Shown: positions 1 to 10,981, numbered from the stretch's first letter. The stretch is DNA of 64,000 nucleotides from Neolewinella lacunae (GCF_014349155.1 NZ_JACSIT010000061.1:1-64000), one strand, 5' to 3'. Translations and numbers: made by a program. Notes: a model not told the origin generated them from the letters alone.

Positions 1-26
1 GCTAGTAGATTTTGTTGACTGACTAA

Positions 27-72
27 ATCAAAAAACGCAGGCAACGCCATAGCGTTGTTGAGGCTTTTTGAT
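27..72. terminator. Hairpin, terminator-like
   Basis: Outer arms ATCAAAAA (27-34) and TTTTTGAT (65-72) pair perfectly, and an inner CAACGC/GCGTTG stem closes a CATA loop. On either strand the hairpin is bordered by a run of T, as in a bidirectional intrinsic terminator. No gene is seen to its left inside the window. Confidence 0.45.
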
Positions 73-181
73 GACGGCAGGCGGCAAAAGATGCTGCAGA
101 TTACCCGAAAATTTAAGTTTGACAGACCACTAGTTAACGCCAGGCCCAACTTCCCCTGCTCTCCCCTTTGGGCCATTCCTC

Positions 182-201
182 TGCACCTGCGGACGCGCCC
201 A
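182..201 (+). repeat. Dispersed 20-bp repeat, copy 1
   Basis: TGCACCTGCGGACGCGCCCA. Member of the dispersed family (T/G)GCACCTGCGNNCGCGCCCA. This copy lies between genes, just beyond the M16 peptidase terminator. Confidence 0.85.
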
Positions 202-207
202 AAACAG

Positions 208-244
208 AATAGCTCCGCCAGTGACCAGTCACTGCGGAGCTATT
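208..244 (-). terminator. Intrinsic terminator of the M16 peptidase gene
   Basis: AATAGCTCCG plus CAGTGAC pairs with GTCACTG plus CGGAGCTATT, 17 pairs with one bulged C and a two-base loop. On the minus strand it is followed by CTGTTTT and lies 110 bases past the stop codon of the peptidase gene. It is the strongest hairpin in the first 353 bases, which hold no gene. Confidence 0.7.
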
Positions 245-353
245 CCATTTTATGCGAGCACCGTGGCTAAAATAAAAACGAAACCGAATAATTGCTTGAA
301 TTTAGTTGCGCATTAACTACGCTGCTGCCTCTGGCGGTCATTCACGCATTAGC

Positions 354-3083
<2,730 letters not shown>

Positions 3084-3219
3084 GAATTAATGATTAGGGT
3101 GAAGAACGTAACACAAGATCGTAAACGCGCCGACGAACGGCGGGGGTATTTCGATGAAAGACGGTAACAAATGGACGAAGGTTGCCATTCCCGGGCGGAT
3201 GGGAGGGAGGGAGAACAAC

Positions 3220-3239
3220 CGGGCGCGGTCGCAGGTGCC
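3220..3239 (-). repeat. Dispersed 20-bp repeat, copy 2
   Basis: Reads CGGGCGCGGTCGCAGGTGCC on the plus strand, the reverse of the family consensus, followed by GGG. Lies in the 246-base gap between the LptE-like gene and the M16 gene; nothing else was seen in that gap. Confidence 0.85.
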
Positions 3240-3329
3240 GGGTCAGGGACTCGGGAGCAATGCCCGCCGGGTAGGCTTCCATTGCTTCGGCAAGCGTGCC
3301 CCTGCATCCTGCGTCAGCGCCCCGGCAGC

Positions 3330-3881
3330 TTACCAATCGTCGGCAAAAGCTTTGTTGAAAATTTGCTCGTTGATCTGTCGGGAAATCTCTTCGATGGCCT
3401 CGTCCTGCACCGAAGCCAGGGTCTGGCTGCCGGGGAAGTCGAAGAAGAAAGAGAAGTTCTGCTTCCAGTTACCGGGGTCGTCAGCAGGCTTTTGCAGGTT
3501 TTTGAAGTCGATGGCCACCACAATCGTCAGGCGGTTGAGGGCCGAAAAGGCCGCTGTTTCGTCGCCCGCGCGGGCAGCTTCGGCCGTGACGCGGAAATCG
3601 ACGAGGGTACCCGTAATCAGCAGATCGGGGTTCTCTTCGGTGATGACCAGGCGGGCTTCGTCCCGGACTTTATTGCGGAGGCTTTCCGTCAGGTCCAGGT
3701 GCAGCGTGGGCGGAGCACCGATCGCGTTATCGACGTAATTGGGTACTGCTGCGGTCTCGACGCCCTCCGGGATAGAAATTCCTTTAAAGGAGTAGCAGGC
3801 GACCAGCAAGCAGGGCAGCAGCACCAGGCTAAGGGCCCGGCGAAAAAAAGAAATGGGAGGAAAACGATGGACCATACCCAA
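3330..3881 (-). CDS. LptE-like outer-membrane lipoprotein
   Basis: 183 residues. The N-terminus carries a hydrophobic segment ending in the lipobox LLVAC, so the mature protein should start at the Cys followed by YSFKGISIP, the typical beginning of bacteroidete LptE-family proteins. The family partners LptD in placing lipopolysaccharide in the outer membrane. The body (NYVDNAIGAPPTLHLDLTE, then LLITGTLVDFRV) matches the LptE pattern of an oligomer-forming alpha/beta fold. A methionine three residues in (GMV) could also be the start. The next gene on this strand upstream is a Crp regulator. Assignment rests on motif memory, not alignment. Confidence 0.75.
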   Translation of the reverse strand: MGMVHRFPPISFFRRALSLVLLPCLLVACYSFKGISIPEGVETAAVPNYVDNAIGAPPTLHLDLTESLRNKVRDEARLVITEENPDLLITGTLVDFRVTAEAARAGDETAAFSALNRLTIVVAIDFKNLQKPADDPGNWKQNFSFFFDFPGSQTLASVQDEAIEEISRQINEQIFNKAFADDW

Positions 3882-3943
3882 GCATAACGCCGCAAAGAGG
3901 CTTTTCGTGGTACCTACCGGCGCATTGTGCGTGCAGCAGCGGC

Positions 3944-4636
3944 TCAGGCGGCGCTGGCCTGGAGGGTTTCCATGTCGCGCACCAGGATGCGGCCACGGTT
4001 GAAGTAGATCAGGTTTTCCTTGCGCAACTCGTTGAGTACCAGCGTCACGGTTTGGCGGCTGGTGCAGGTGATGTTGGCAATGTCCTGGTGGGTAAGGCTG
4101 TGCTTGAGCAACATCTCAAATCCTACGCGGCGACCACGCTCAGCCACCACTTCGTAGAGAAAACCGACGATGCGGCTGCGGGCATCCTTGAAAATGAGGT
4201 TTTCGAGTTTGTGCTCGGCGGCCATCATGCGCTGCCCGAAGAGCTGGAGAAGGCTCAGGCTCAGGGCTGGGCTTTTGGCCAGAATCCGCTGAAAATCACT
4301 GACGCGGATGGTGTAGAAATGCACTTCTTCCTTGAGCGAGTGGGCCGTTTCGGTCCGCTGGGTCTCGCCAACGAGGGCCAACTCACCGAAGATGGCTTCG
4401 GGGTGGATCAATTGCTTGATCACTTCCTTGCCCTCACTGTTGTGGGTGCTGATTTTTACCGCGCCCTGGGTGAGGAGAAAAATGTGGTCGCTGGCGTCGC
4501 CGGGCTGGTAGATGACGGAGTAGCGCGGCTTCTTGCGGTGCTCCATCGCCTCACAGAGTTGGATCTTCTCTTCGTTCGTCAGAGCAGAAAAAAGTTCAAA
4601 CTGTTCAAGTAAGGCAATTTTGGCAACGGTAGGCAT
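3944..4636 (-). CDS. Crp/Fnr family transcriptional regulator
   Basis: 230 residues. The N-terminal half is a cyclic-nucleotide-binding-type beta roll (about 20-140, with GEKxxIY-like and FGELALVGE segments). The C-terminal half is the Crp winged helix, with LTHQDIANITCTSRQTVTLVLNELRKE spanning the recognition helix. No cysteine cluster for an iron-sulphur centre is visible at the N-terminus, so it is not an FNR-type oxygen sensor of the classic kind. It may respond to a nucleotide or other small ligand. It is separated by about 60 bases from the lipoprotein gene downstream and by 169 bases from the Nudix gene upstream on the same strand. Confidence 0.9.
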   Translation of the reverse strand: MPTVAKIALLEQFELFSALTNEEKIQLCEAMEHRKKPRYSVIYQPGDASDHIFLLTQGAVKISTHNSEGKEVIKQLIHPEAIFGELALVGETQRTETAHSLKEEVHFYTIRVSDFQRILAKSPALSLSLLQLFGQRMMAAEHKLENLIFKDARSRIVGFLYEVVAERGRRVGFEMLLKHSLTHQDIANITCTSRQTVTLVLNELRKENLIYFNRGRILVRDMETLQASAA

Positions 4637-4805
4637 GGCGCTAGTCTTTTTAAATGGTCTTGAAGGGGAAATCGGAAGGCTACATTTGGCAGCGGAGGCA
4701 TTTTGCCCTTTGTCGTTTGGCCGCTACAAGTTTAGGACACCATTTTGGAGCGCTCCCCCCAAGCAAGGGGGAAAATAAATTCGGTGAGGGCCTCTGCGCA
4801 CCCGT

Positions 4806-5342
4806 TCATGCCGGCCAATCGAGCAGGGCCACGCGCTGGAGGGCCAGGATGCTGAGGGCGTCGCGGATGCGGCCATCCAGGGTCATGGCAATGGCTTCGC
4901 GCAGGGGAAGGCGACGGAGCTGGAGTTCTTCGGTGTCTTCGGGCTCAGCCTCTTCCTGGCGGAGTCCTTTGGCCAGGTAGGCCACGCCGTATTCGTCGGT
5001 GACGGAATTGCTGAGGTGGAAGTCCAGCAGGCGCGTCCATTCCCGGGCCACCAGGCCGGTTTCTTCTTTGAGCTCCCGTTGCGCCGTCAGCAGGGGATCG
5101 CTGCCTACCGGGCAACCGCCTTCGGGGATTTCCCATTCGTAAGTGCCCAGGGCGTAGCGAAACTGGCCGACCAGGTAGGTGTAGCCTTCGTCGTCCACCG
5201 GGACAATACCGATGGCGTGGTTCTTGAACTTTACCAGTCCGTAGATGCCGGGATTCCCCGCAGGGTTGATCACCTCGTGGTGCTCAATGCGGATCCAGGG
5301 ATTTTCGTACGGTACGGCGGTGGTTAGCGTTTTCCAGGGCAT
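4806..5342 (-). CDS. Nudix hydrolase, ADP-ribose pyrophosphatase-like
   Basis: 178 residues, close to the size of ADP-sugar diphosphatases. A Nudix box begins at GGCPVGSDPLLTAQREL and ends KEETGLV; the REL-KEETGL catalytic core with its metal-binding glutamates is intact, while the first Glu of the textbook pattern (Gx5E) is replaced by Ser. The flanking WEIPEGG segment and YLVGQFRYALGTYEWEIP resemble ADP-ribose pyrophosphatases. It likely cleaves a nucleoside-diphosphate-linked sugar to clear toxic nucleotides. ATG chosen because the protein begins MPWKTLTTAVPYENPWIRIEH, a typical opening. Single gene on the minus strand. Confidence 0.88.
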   Translation of the reverse strand: MPWKTLTTAVPYENPWIRIEHHEVINPAGNPGIYGLVKFKNHAIGIVPVDDEGYTYLVGQFRYALGTYEWEIPEGGCPVGSDPLLTAQRELKEETGLVAREWTRLLDFHLSNSVTDEYGVAYLAKGLRQEEAEPEDTEELQLRRLPLREAIAMTLDGRIRDALSILALQRVALLDWPA

Positions 5343-5352
5343 TTTCGGGAAG

Positions 5353-5409
5353 TTTTAGTAGTTCATAGTTCAGTAGTCGGTAGGCACTACTCAACTACGA
5401 ACCATAAAC
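5353..5409. repeat. Heptamer array arranged as an imperfect hairpin
   Basis: A 7-base period runs CATAGTT CAGTAGT CGGTAGG CACTACT CAACTAC GAACCAT, so the left units are near reverse complements of the right ones. It lies between the Nudix gene and the secreted-protein gene and could end the latter's transcript. The same words recur at 24912, 31336 and 60660. Confidence 0.6.
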
Positions 5410-5454
5410 CGGCTAAAGTTATGCAGTTAGCTTTCAGTATGCTTCGCTCTGTCA

Positions 5455-6690
5455 CTATCTGAACCTTACACCCACCATCCCACGCACTTCATTATAACGG
5501 TATATAGAGCTTGGCGCTGAAACGCTGTAGCCACCAGTCAGCTTGAGGAAAGGGGAGAGCCTTTGATTGGGCAAAAAATCCACCCAAAAACCAAGATTGA
5601 AGCCAAGCAAGTTTTCGGGTTGGGAGCGACCGTCCGTTCTATCATCGCCTGGAATTACATCTTGACACACGAAAAAACGGAAACTGGTTCCAGCTAATTC
5701 GGTATAACAGGATTCGATGAGGTAATCGCTTTGCTGTAGAACGCCATAAAACGTTCCTCCGATGAGGTAGGTGCGCAGCTTTTGCGCTTTTGGGTTGAGG
5801 GCGAGGTGACCACTTATCTGGAAGGTCAGGTAACTGGCATCGATCCTGCTGGCCCCGGTAATGGTTTGGCTTTCGTTCCATTCAGGAACGCCGGGTACGA
5901 TGTTGAGATCGCCAGTGTACTCGTATTGATCGTACGATAAACTGCCCACAATCCGAAACCCATCGTTGACGGGAAGCATCAATCCGGCTTCCCCGAAGGA
6001 AAGTTTATCCCGGTTGAAATCAATGTATTGAAAGAAGCCCGTCCCCGAAGACCAGCCTGAGTTGGCGAAACCGACTCCACCGTAGAAAGCTAAGGAATTA
6101 TTGGTTTTCGGAGACTTCTCATTCCAAAAAAAATCGTGGTTTTTACAGGCGGACAATTCCCGGAAAAATTGCCCGACCTGGTAGTCAGAAAAGAGGTAAC
6201 TCTTACGTTGGAAAGAACAGGCATTTTCAACTTCCAGCAATTCATCAAGTTTCAGCTGATTACCAACGGCCAGGTAAGCACCGGGTAAAAGATAATAATA
6301 CTTGCGGGCCGGAGTCTCCAGCAACAGGTCATTGGTGCCCCTGATGCGCTCGGTATAGTTGAGCTTGTAGAGGCTGGCTGTTCCTGTTGCCAGGCGTTCC
6401 AGGAACTTGGGCGTACCCAATAAGCGCTTATCGGTAAGGTCAATGGTACGCGAGGACACAAAAGTTCCTTTCTTAGGATGGTGGTAACCGGCAACGTCGG
6501 CCGGAGTAAATTCCTCTGCGTCCCCATCCATCGCCTCGAATCGGATGAGTTCGTCGTCGGAAAAACTAGAAGGGAAAGTAATTTTTCCCCGGATGGTATC
6601 TCCCTCGTTAGTTACGATGTAACCCGTTTTTTGGGAAAGAAGCGGTGCCCCAAGGAACAAAAATAAAATAGCCGGTAAGTATCTGGACAT
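5455..6690 (-). CDS. Exported protein of unknown function, possible outer-membrane beta barrel
   Basis: 411 residues from the ATG at 6690, which opens MSRYLPAILFLFLGAPLLSQ, a clear signal peptide; a longer reading frame to 6879 gives an implausible N-terminus and was not used. The first third (DTIRGKITFP...FTPADVAGYHH) looks like the soluble N-terminal domain found on several bacteroidete envelope proteins that bind at GDTIxGKI. The last 250 residues alternate aromatic and polar residues and end in EVRGMVGVRFR, typical of a barrel strand with a terminal aromatic/basic residue. No function can be named. Stop codon region is followed by a heptamer hairpin. Confidence 0.75.
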   Translation of the reverse strand: MSRYLPAILFLFLGAPLLSQKTGYIVTNEGDTIRGKITFPSSFSDDELIRFEAMDGDAEEFTPADVAGYHHPKKGTFVSSRTIDLTDKRLLGTPKFLERLATGTASLYKLNYTERIRGTNDLLLETPARKYYYLLPGAYLAVGNQLKLDELLEVENACSFQRKSYLFSDYQVGQFFRELSACKNHDFFWNEKSPKTNNSLAFYGGVGFANSGWSSGTGFFQYIDFNRDKLSFGEAGLMLPVNDGFRIVGSLSYDQYEYTGDLNIVPGVPEWNESQTITGASRIDASYLTFQISGHLALNPKAQKLRTYLIGGTFYGVLQQSDYLIESCYTELAGTSFRFFVCQDVIPGDDRTDGRSQPENLLGFNLGFWVDFLPNQRLSPFLKLTGGYSVSAPSSIYRYNEVRGMVGVRFR

Positions 6691-6888
6691 AAGGAGAGGG
6701 TGTTTACACAAGCGCATTACACGAATCAGCCTACGCCAGTCCGCCTGAGTCATTAAAATTGGTGTATCGCCCATGTCGTTAGGATGAACGACAAAACAAG
6801 GACAAATCACGCAACCCACTCCAAAGGTAAAAAGGGCAAGCGACTCGAAGCCAAAAAAATAGGGATCCTGCTGCCCCAAACTAAAATT

Positions 6889-7140
6889 CTACTCCTTGCT
6901 CCGGTAAAACTCCAGCAAACGGCGCGTTACCCGGTGCGGATAAAAGCGGGGCTCTACGCCATAAGGATTGATGTGGATGCCCGGATCGGGCCGATCATCC
7001 ACAAACTTGGCGATGTACTCCGGGTCGTAACCTTCGGGGAGGGCTGCGATGACTTTTTCCCTGGCAAGGTGCCATTCCTGCCCCAGTTGCTTACGCAGCA
7101 GGCGGATGTATACGAGGTCTTCTTCACTGGGCTGTTCCAT
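6889..7140 (-). CDS. Small hypothetical protein
   Basis: 83 residues beginning MEQPSEEDLVYIRLLRKQL. Mixed charge with no membrane segment or signal. It contains PEGYDPEYIAKFVDDRPDPGIHINPYG and ends in a basic amphipathic stretch. No family recognised. Codon use resembles the neighbours, and the frame on the opposite strand looks less natural, which is the main argument that it is real. It follows the HAD phosphatase gene on the same strand after a 124-base gap. Confidence 0.5.
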   Translation of the reverse strand: MEQPSEEDLVYIRLLRKQLGQEWHLAREKVIAALPEGYDPEYIAKFVDDRPDPGIHINPYGVEPRFYPHRVTRRLLEFYRSKE

Positions 7141-7264
7141 GATCTACTTTGAATGTTTGAATGCAGGGTGGCTCGGGACGCCCCGCCAGGTTGATCGGTT
7201 GCAGACGTCCCGTCCGGCTAAACGCAGTTGAGGCGCAGGATGTGCACCGGCGAAGGTAGCACCT

Positions 7265-8113
7265 TTATTCGCCGATGGAGGCGCAGACGTAATCCGGAAA
7301 AATGCCGGAAGATTGGATTTCCGTGGCGGCGCTTTCCCGCCGGGTGTTGCCGGAAAGGACCAGCGCCGTATCGATGCCAAAGGAGTTGCCGCCCAGGATG
7401 TCAGTGTGCAGGGTATCACCTACCATGAGGATATCGGAGAGACTGACGTCGGTAAGTTCCCGGCCCACGCTTTCCAGGCCCAGTTGAAACATTTGCATGG
7501 CGGGCTTGCCGAATTTCACGAACTGTCTTCCCAGCACGTATTCCGCCAGCCGGGCGATGCTGCCCGTGGCCAGGGCCACGTCGTTGGCCGTTACCGGGTA
7601 CAACAGGTCGGTATTGGCCACTACCACCGGGGCCTGGCTCTGCCGCAGGAGGTTGATGACGCGGTTGACGTCGGTGTTCAGGTCGTAGCCCTCATCGTCG
7701 AGAAAGGCAATGGCCTTGATGTCGTCAATCCGGCTCATGTCCACCTCCGCAACGGGGATGGCCTCTAAACCCGCCCCGATGATGTACTCCGCAGCGGCGG
7801 CGGTACCGAGATAAGCTACCTTGCCAGAGCGCACTTTTTGTTGCAGGAACTGCCGGGTTGTGGCTCCGGAGGTGATGATTTCTTCCGGCGGGAAGCCCGG
7901 AAGGCCGTATTTGACCAGGCGGCGGGAGGCAGCCTGGGCGGAACGGGCGGCGTTGTTCGTCAGGACCCGCAGGTGCTTACCCTCGGCGCGCAAGCGGGCG
8001 ATACATTCCACCACGCCCGGGATGAGCCCGCGGTGGTTGATCAGCACGCCGTAACTGTCCAGGAAAATCACTTTGTAACGGTCGGAAACCTCCGAGAAGC
8101 GGTCGATGTGCAC
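7265..8113 (-). CDS. HAD-IIA family hydrolase (NagD-like phosphatase)
   Basis: 282 residues. HAD motif I is seen as VIFLDSYGVL (residues about 15-24), with Asp nucleophile and the second motif Asp replaced by Tyr-Gly, a known HAD-IIA variation; motif II is VLTNNAARS, and the motif III/IV region is VKFGKPAMQMF and ILMVGDTLHTDILGGNSFGIDTALVLSG. These identify a haloacid-dehalogenase phosphatase with the CIIA cap, active on sugar phosphates, nucleotides or glycerol phosphate. The start is a GTG (MHIDRFSEVSDRYKV); no upstream ATG in frame is seen. The start codon is embedded at the edge of the octamer repeat array 8113-8208. Confidence 0.88.
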   Translation of the reverse strand: MHIDRFSEVSDRYKVIFLDSYGVLINHRGLIPGVVECIARLRAEGKHLRVLTNNAARSAQAASRRLVKYGLPGFPPEEIITSGATTRQFLQQKVRSGKVAYLGTAAAAEYIIGAGLEAIPVAEVDMSRIDDIKAIAFLDDEGYDLNTDVNRVINLLRQSQAPVVVANTDLLYPVTANDVALATGSIARLAEYVLGRQFVKFGKPAMQMFQLGLESVGRELTDVSLSDILMVGDTLHTDILGGNSFGIDTALVLSGNTRRESAATEIQSSGIFPDYVCASIGE

Positions 8114-8208
8114 GGGAGTAAGGGAATAAAGGATGAAAGGAATAAAGGATGAAAGGATGAAAGGAATAAGGGAGGAAAGGAATAAGGGGGGAAAGGAATA
8201 AAGGTAAG
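8113..8208. repeat. Octamer tandem array upstream of the HAD gene
   Basis: Twelve consecutive 8-base units of the form RRGGRNRA, for example AAGGATGA, AAGGAATA, AGGGAGGA, all purine rich on the plus strand. The array begins at the GTG start codon of the HAD phosphatase and fills its 5' leader as a pyrimidine tract. A shorter array of the same unit lies at 16473-16505. Confidence 0.85.
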
Positions 8209-8254
8209 TTGGGGACTGTTCACCTGAGCTTGTCGCTGAAAGTAAGCCGTCTAC

Positions 8255-8298
8255 GGGGCCGCTTACGTAGCGTCGGGTGGAGCCCCGACGTTTTCGTT
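8255..8298 (+). repeat. Hairpin repeat family B, copy 1
   Basis: 44 bases from GGGGCCGCTTACGTAGC to the CGTTTTCGTT end. It contains stem CGTCGGG/CCCGACG around a TGGAGC loop, preceded by a small GCT/AGC hairpin. An inverted second copy is at 16339-16380. It lies in the gap between the HAD and phosphotransferase genes. Confidence 0.8.
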
Positions 8299-8312
8299 CA
8301 GACGGATAGTCG

Positions 8313-9335
8313 CTAAAGGTTCAGCGCGTTCAGCAGCTTGGCTTCGTCGAATTTCTCATCCAGCGTGGGCAGGTGCAGCGTCAGCGCATCGTGGGCGAGC
8401 GACCTGGCAATGGCGGGCTGGAAAAAGAACTGCCCGAGGCGCAGGACGTAATTGAGCAGAAAAAACCGGTAAGCCTCTTTGATGAACAGCACCTCCTCCC
8501 GGGAAAGGGGGAAAACCTCGTGGTAGGCCTGCAGAAAAGACACAAAGCGGTCTTCCAGTAAGCGATCGACTTCGTAGGTGAACACCGTGCGGTCGCCCAC
8601 CTCGGAAACCACCCGGCTGAGGAAGTAGAAATCGGCCACGCGGGTCGACATCCTGAACCAGTCGTAATCCCAGCGGCTGGCCAGGTGGCCGGCCCGGTCC
8701 AGACTGAAGTTGCCGATGTTCCAATCTATGAAGACCGGGATTTTCTGAAAACCGTAAACGTTGATCCGGAAGGTATTTTCCAGAAACAAACGACACTGTT
8801 CCTGGATCAGATCGAGGTGCTCCGGGTAATCCGCGGCCGCCGTTTGGAGGAGGGAATTGACGTCGGTGGTCATGTTCCGGTCGGAGCGCGGCAGGGTGTG
8901 GCTGACCAGCGTGCAATCGCGGTGGAAAAAAGCCATTTCCCGCCCCAACTGCGTCACCTGGTCGTCGGAAAGCCGCCGGGGCATGTGCTCCAGGATGCGC
9001 AAGGGGCGGTAGAAGATGATCCAGGCGTCCTGGTCTTCGCCCACGTGGCGGTGGAAGAATATATTGGGTCCTTTCATCAGGGCGCGGCTCAGCAGGTCGG
9101 CGTAGCGCACGGGCAGGTTGTTGGAAAGGACATTGATGATGGTGTGGTCTTCGGCGAAGTTCTCGAAGGAGCCAAACACGGTCACCTTGGCGATGAGGGT
9201 ATTGCCATCCTCCATCGTGAGCTGGTAGACGGAGTTGGTGGAGACCCGCGCGCTGATGTCTTTGATCTGCTTGATCTGCCGGGTGTGGTCGTAGGCCCGC
9301 CAGGCGTAGCGGATGATGGTTTCGTAATCTTGCAT
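8313..9335 (-). CDS. Phosphotransferase of the aminoglycoside/choline kinase (APH) superfamily
   Basis: 340 residues from the ATG at 9335 (MQDYETIIRYAW), 4 bases after the stop of the glutamine-synthetase-like gene; the frame stays open further upstream but only inside that gene. A kinase-like ATP lobe is visible (NTLIAKVTVFG). The catalytic loop is FIDWNIGNFSLD, where Asp204 and Asn209 fit the DxxxxN of the HGDxxxxN motif with the His replaced. WDYDWF around 222-227 is the metal-binding Asp segment. It should phosphorylate a small alcohol or amine such as choline, homoserine or a sugar. The tight coupling suggests a substrate shared with the neighbouring ligase, but this is inference. Confidence 0.75.
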   Translation of the reverse strand: MQDYETIIRYAWRAYDHTRQIKQIKDISARVSTNSVYQLTMEDGNTLIAKVTVFGSFENFAEDHTIINVLSNNLPVRYADLLSRALMKGPNIFFHRHVGEDQDAWIIFYRPLRILEHMPRRLSDDQVTQLGREMAFFHRDCTLVSHTLPRSDRNMTTDVNSLLQTAAADYPEHLDLIQEQCRLFLENTFRINVYGFQKIPVFIDWNIGNFSLDRAGHLASRWDYDWFRMSTRVADFYFLSRVVSEVGDRTVFTYEVDRLLEDRFVSFLQAYHEVFPLSREEVLFIKEAYRFFLLNYVLRLGQFFFQPAIARSLAHDALTLHLPTLDEKFDEAKLLNALNL

Positions 9336-9339
9336 GCGC

Positions 9340-10677
9340 TCAGGCTGTTTCGAAGTAGCGGCGGCGCTCCCAGTCGGTGACCGCCCCCGAAAATTGCCGC
9401 CATTCCCATTCGCGGGTGCGCAGGAAGTGGTCGGTGAAGTCTGGGCCGAGGATTTCCCCGGCTGTTGTGTTCCGCCGCATTGCACCTGCGGCCGCGCCCA
9501 GATCCGTCGGTAAAGATTCCCCGATTGCCTGATGGTAAGCACTGCCTTCCACGGGCGGCAGGGTAAGGGGCAGGGCCTTTTCGATGCCATACAGCCCGGC
9601 GGCAAGTGCAGCAGCGATGGCCAGGTAAGGGTTGGCATCGGCACCGGCCACGCGGGTTTCCAGGCGCGTTCCCTTCGGACTGCCGGGGATGACCCGCAGG
9701 GCCACCGTGCGGTTATCAACGCCCCAGTTGGCCCGCGTCGCCGCCCAGGAACCCGCCACAAAGCGTTTGTAGCTGTTCACGTTGGGCGCAAACATGGGCA
9801 GCAAAGCGGGCAGCAGCGCGAGCTGACCCGCTACGTAGTGCGCAAACAAGTCGCTCATGCCGTAGCGGCCCGCCGGATCGTGGAAAACGTTGTTGCCATT
9901 TTGCCAGAGCGACTGGTGGAGGTGCCCCCCGCAGCCGGGCAGAGCGGCCGACGGCTTGGCCATAAAGCTGGCGACCAGGCCGTGGCGGTAGGCGATTTCT
10001 TTAACCCCCTGCTTGAACAGCACGGCCCGGTCAGCGGCTTCCACGGCCGGACCGTAAGCAATGGCGGCCTCCATCACGCCGGGCCCCGTCTCCGTGTGCA
10101 AGCCCTCCAATGGGATACCAAAACGCCCCAGTTGCTCGAATAAATCGCGGTAAAAGGGCGCGTTCTGGCTGGTCCGGAGGCCCGAGTAGCCGAACATGCC
10201 CGGCGAGAGCGGCTCCAGGTTGGCGAAGTTTTTCGCGGCCAGGCTCCCGGGCGTTTCGGAGTAGGTAAACCATTCGTATTCCGGCCCGAAGCGGGCTTCA
10301 AAGCCCATTTCCCGGGCCTTTTCCACCGTCCGCAGCAGCAGCGCCCGCGGGCAGGCGGCCGCCATGGGTGCGTCCGACCCGGCAAAATCGGCCAGCAGGA
10401 AAGGCAGGTCGCCCTCCCAGGGAATGTTGCGGCGGCTGCCGGGCAGCAGGCGGGCCGGAAGATCGGCAAAACTACCGTCGTCGCGGCCGTTGTCGTACAC
10501 CACATCCTGGCTGTCCCAACCGAAAAGAACGTTGCAAAAACCGAAGCCTTCGCCCAGGCTCTGCAACACTTTTTCCTTGCTCAGGTACTTGGTGCGCAGC
10601 AGGCCGTCCACGTCCGTCACGCCCACTTTCACGCGGTTCGCTTCCTGTTCACGGAGCCATTGCTGAAGGTCTTGCAT
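9340..10677 (-). CDS. Glutamine synthetase family protein (GlnA-like gamma-glutamyl amine ligase)
   Basis: 445 residues from the ATG at 10677 (MQDLQQWLREQEANRVKVGVTDVDGLLRTKY); an in-frame extension to 10779 reads like intergenic DNA. It has the small beta-grasp domain at the start (VTDVDGLLRTKYLS) and the synthetase barrel: FGPEYEWF for the metal-binding glutamates, GCGGHLHQSLW for the ATP/metal histidine loop, NSYKRF and the NRTVALRVIP arginine region. The divergence and length point to the PuuA/GlnA3-type ligases that join glutamate to amines rather than to housekeeping GlnA. A dispersed repeat encodes LGAAAGA near the C-terminus. The gene is followed after 4 bases by a phosphotransferase. 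Confidence 0.85.
   Translation of the reverse strand: MQDLQQWLREQEANRVKVGVTDVDGLLRTKYLSKEKVLQSLGEGFGFCNVLFGWDSQDVVYDNGRDDGSFADLPARLLPGSRRNIPWEGDLPFLLADFAGSDAPMAAACPRALLLRTVEKAREMGFEARFGPEYEWFTYSETPGSLAAKNFANLEPLSPGMFGYSGLRTSQNAPFYRDLFEQLGRFGIPLEGLHTETGPGVMEAAIAYGPAVEAADRAVLFKQGVKEIAYRHGLVASFMAKPSAALPGCGGHLHQSLWQNGNNVFHDPAGRYGMSDLFAHYVAGQLALLPALLPMFAPNVNSYKRFVAGSWAATRANWGVDNRTVALRVIPGSPKGTRLETRVAGADANPYLAIAAALAAGLYGIEKALPLTLPPVEGSAYHQAIGESLPTDLGAAAGAMRRNTTAGEILGPDFTDHFLRTREWEWRQFSGAVTDWERRRYFETA
9481..9500 (+). repeat. Dispersed 20-bp repeat, copy 3 (inside a gene)
   Basis: TGCACCTGCGGCCGCGCCCA. On the minus-strand gene it encodes GAAAGA in a linker of the glutamine-synthetase-like protein. 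With flanks, 25 bases (9478-9502) are identical to 14397-14421. Confidence 0.9.
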
Positions 10678-10713
10678 CGTTTGCTTACTTGGTAAATCGG
10701 GCCAATGGGCAGT

Positions 10714-10733
10714 ATGGCGCTGCCGCAGGTGCA
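10714..10733 (-). repeat. Dispersed 20-bp repeat, copy 4 (degenerate)
   Basis: Plus-strand reading ATGGCGCTGCCGCAGGTGCA, three mismatches to the consensus. It lies about 40 bases upstream of the glutamine-synthetase-like start. Confidence 0.55.
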
Positions 10734-10795
10734 AGGTAGGGGATACGGAGCAGAAAACGTTTGGAGGGACGATTTTCATCCCAGAGCACCGACGT

Positions 10796-10981
10796 GAGGT
10801 CGAGACGCTTTACGTCGAGGGGGGGAGGTTTTTACTGCGCCGTGGAACGTCTTGGCCTCAAGGCTTGTCCGGCGCAGCCCCAAGCTTAGTGTACTTAGTG
10901 CGCTTAGTGTCCTTAATGGTTCAAAAAGATGAAGCCGTGCAACGGCTCAAGCATTGCTGCTACGTGAAACGTCTTGACCTC
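10796..10981. repeat. Triplicated 20-base element with a nonamer array, lepA/ligase gap
   Basis: The 304-base gap between lepA and the ligase gene holds no gene. It holds three versions of one word: GAGGTCGAGACGCTTTACGT (10796-10815, inverted), GTGGAACGTCTTGGCCTC (10842-10859) and ACGTGAAACGTCTTGACCTC (10962-10981, abutting the lepA stop). The inverted pair could form a 17-pair stem. Between them four nonamers ending CTTAGTG or CTTAATG occupy 10882-10918. Confidence 0.6.

Noticed and set aside
8831-8850. NotI-like GCGGCCGC without repeat arms, also seen at 48287
   Set aside because: Only the eight central bases match; expected by chance in GC-rich coding DNA.
8313-9761. Longer start for the phosphotransferase
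   Set aside because: The extra 142 residues lie inside the glutamine-synthetase-like gene on the same strand and have no coding character.
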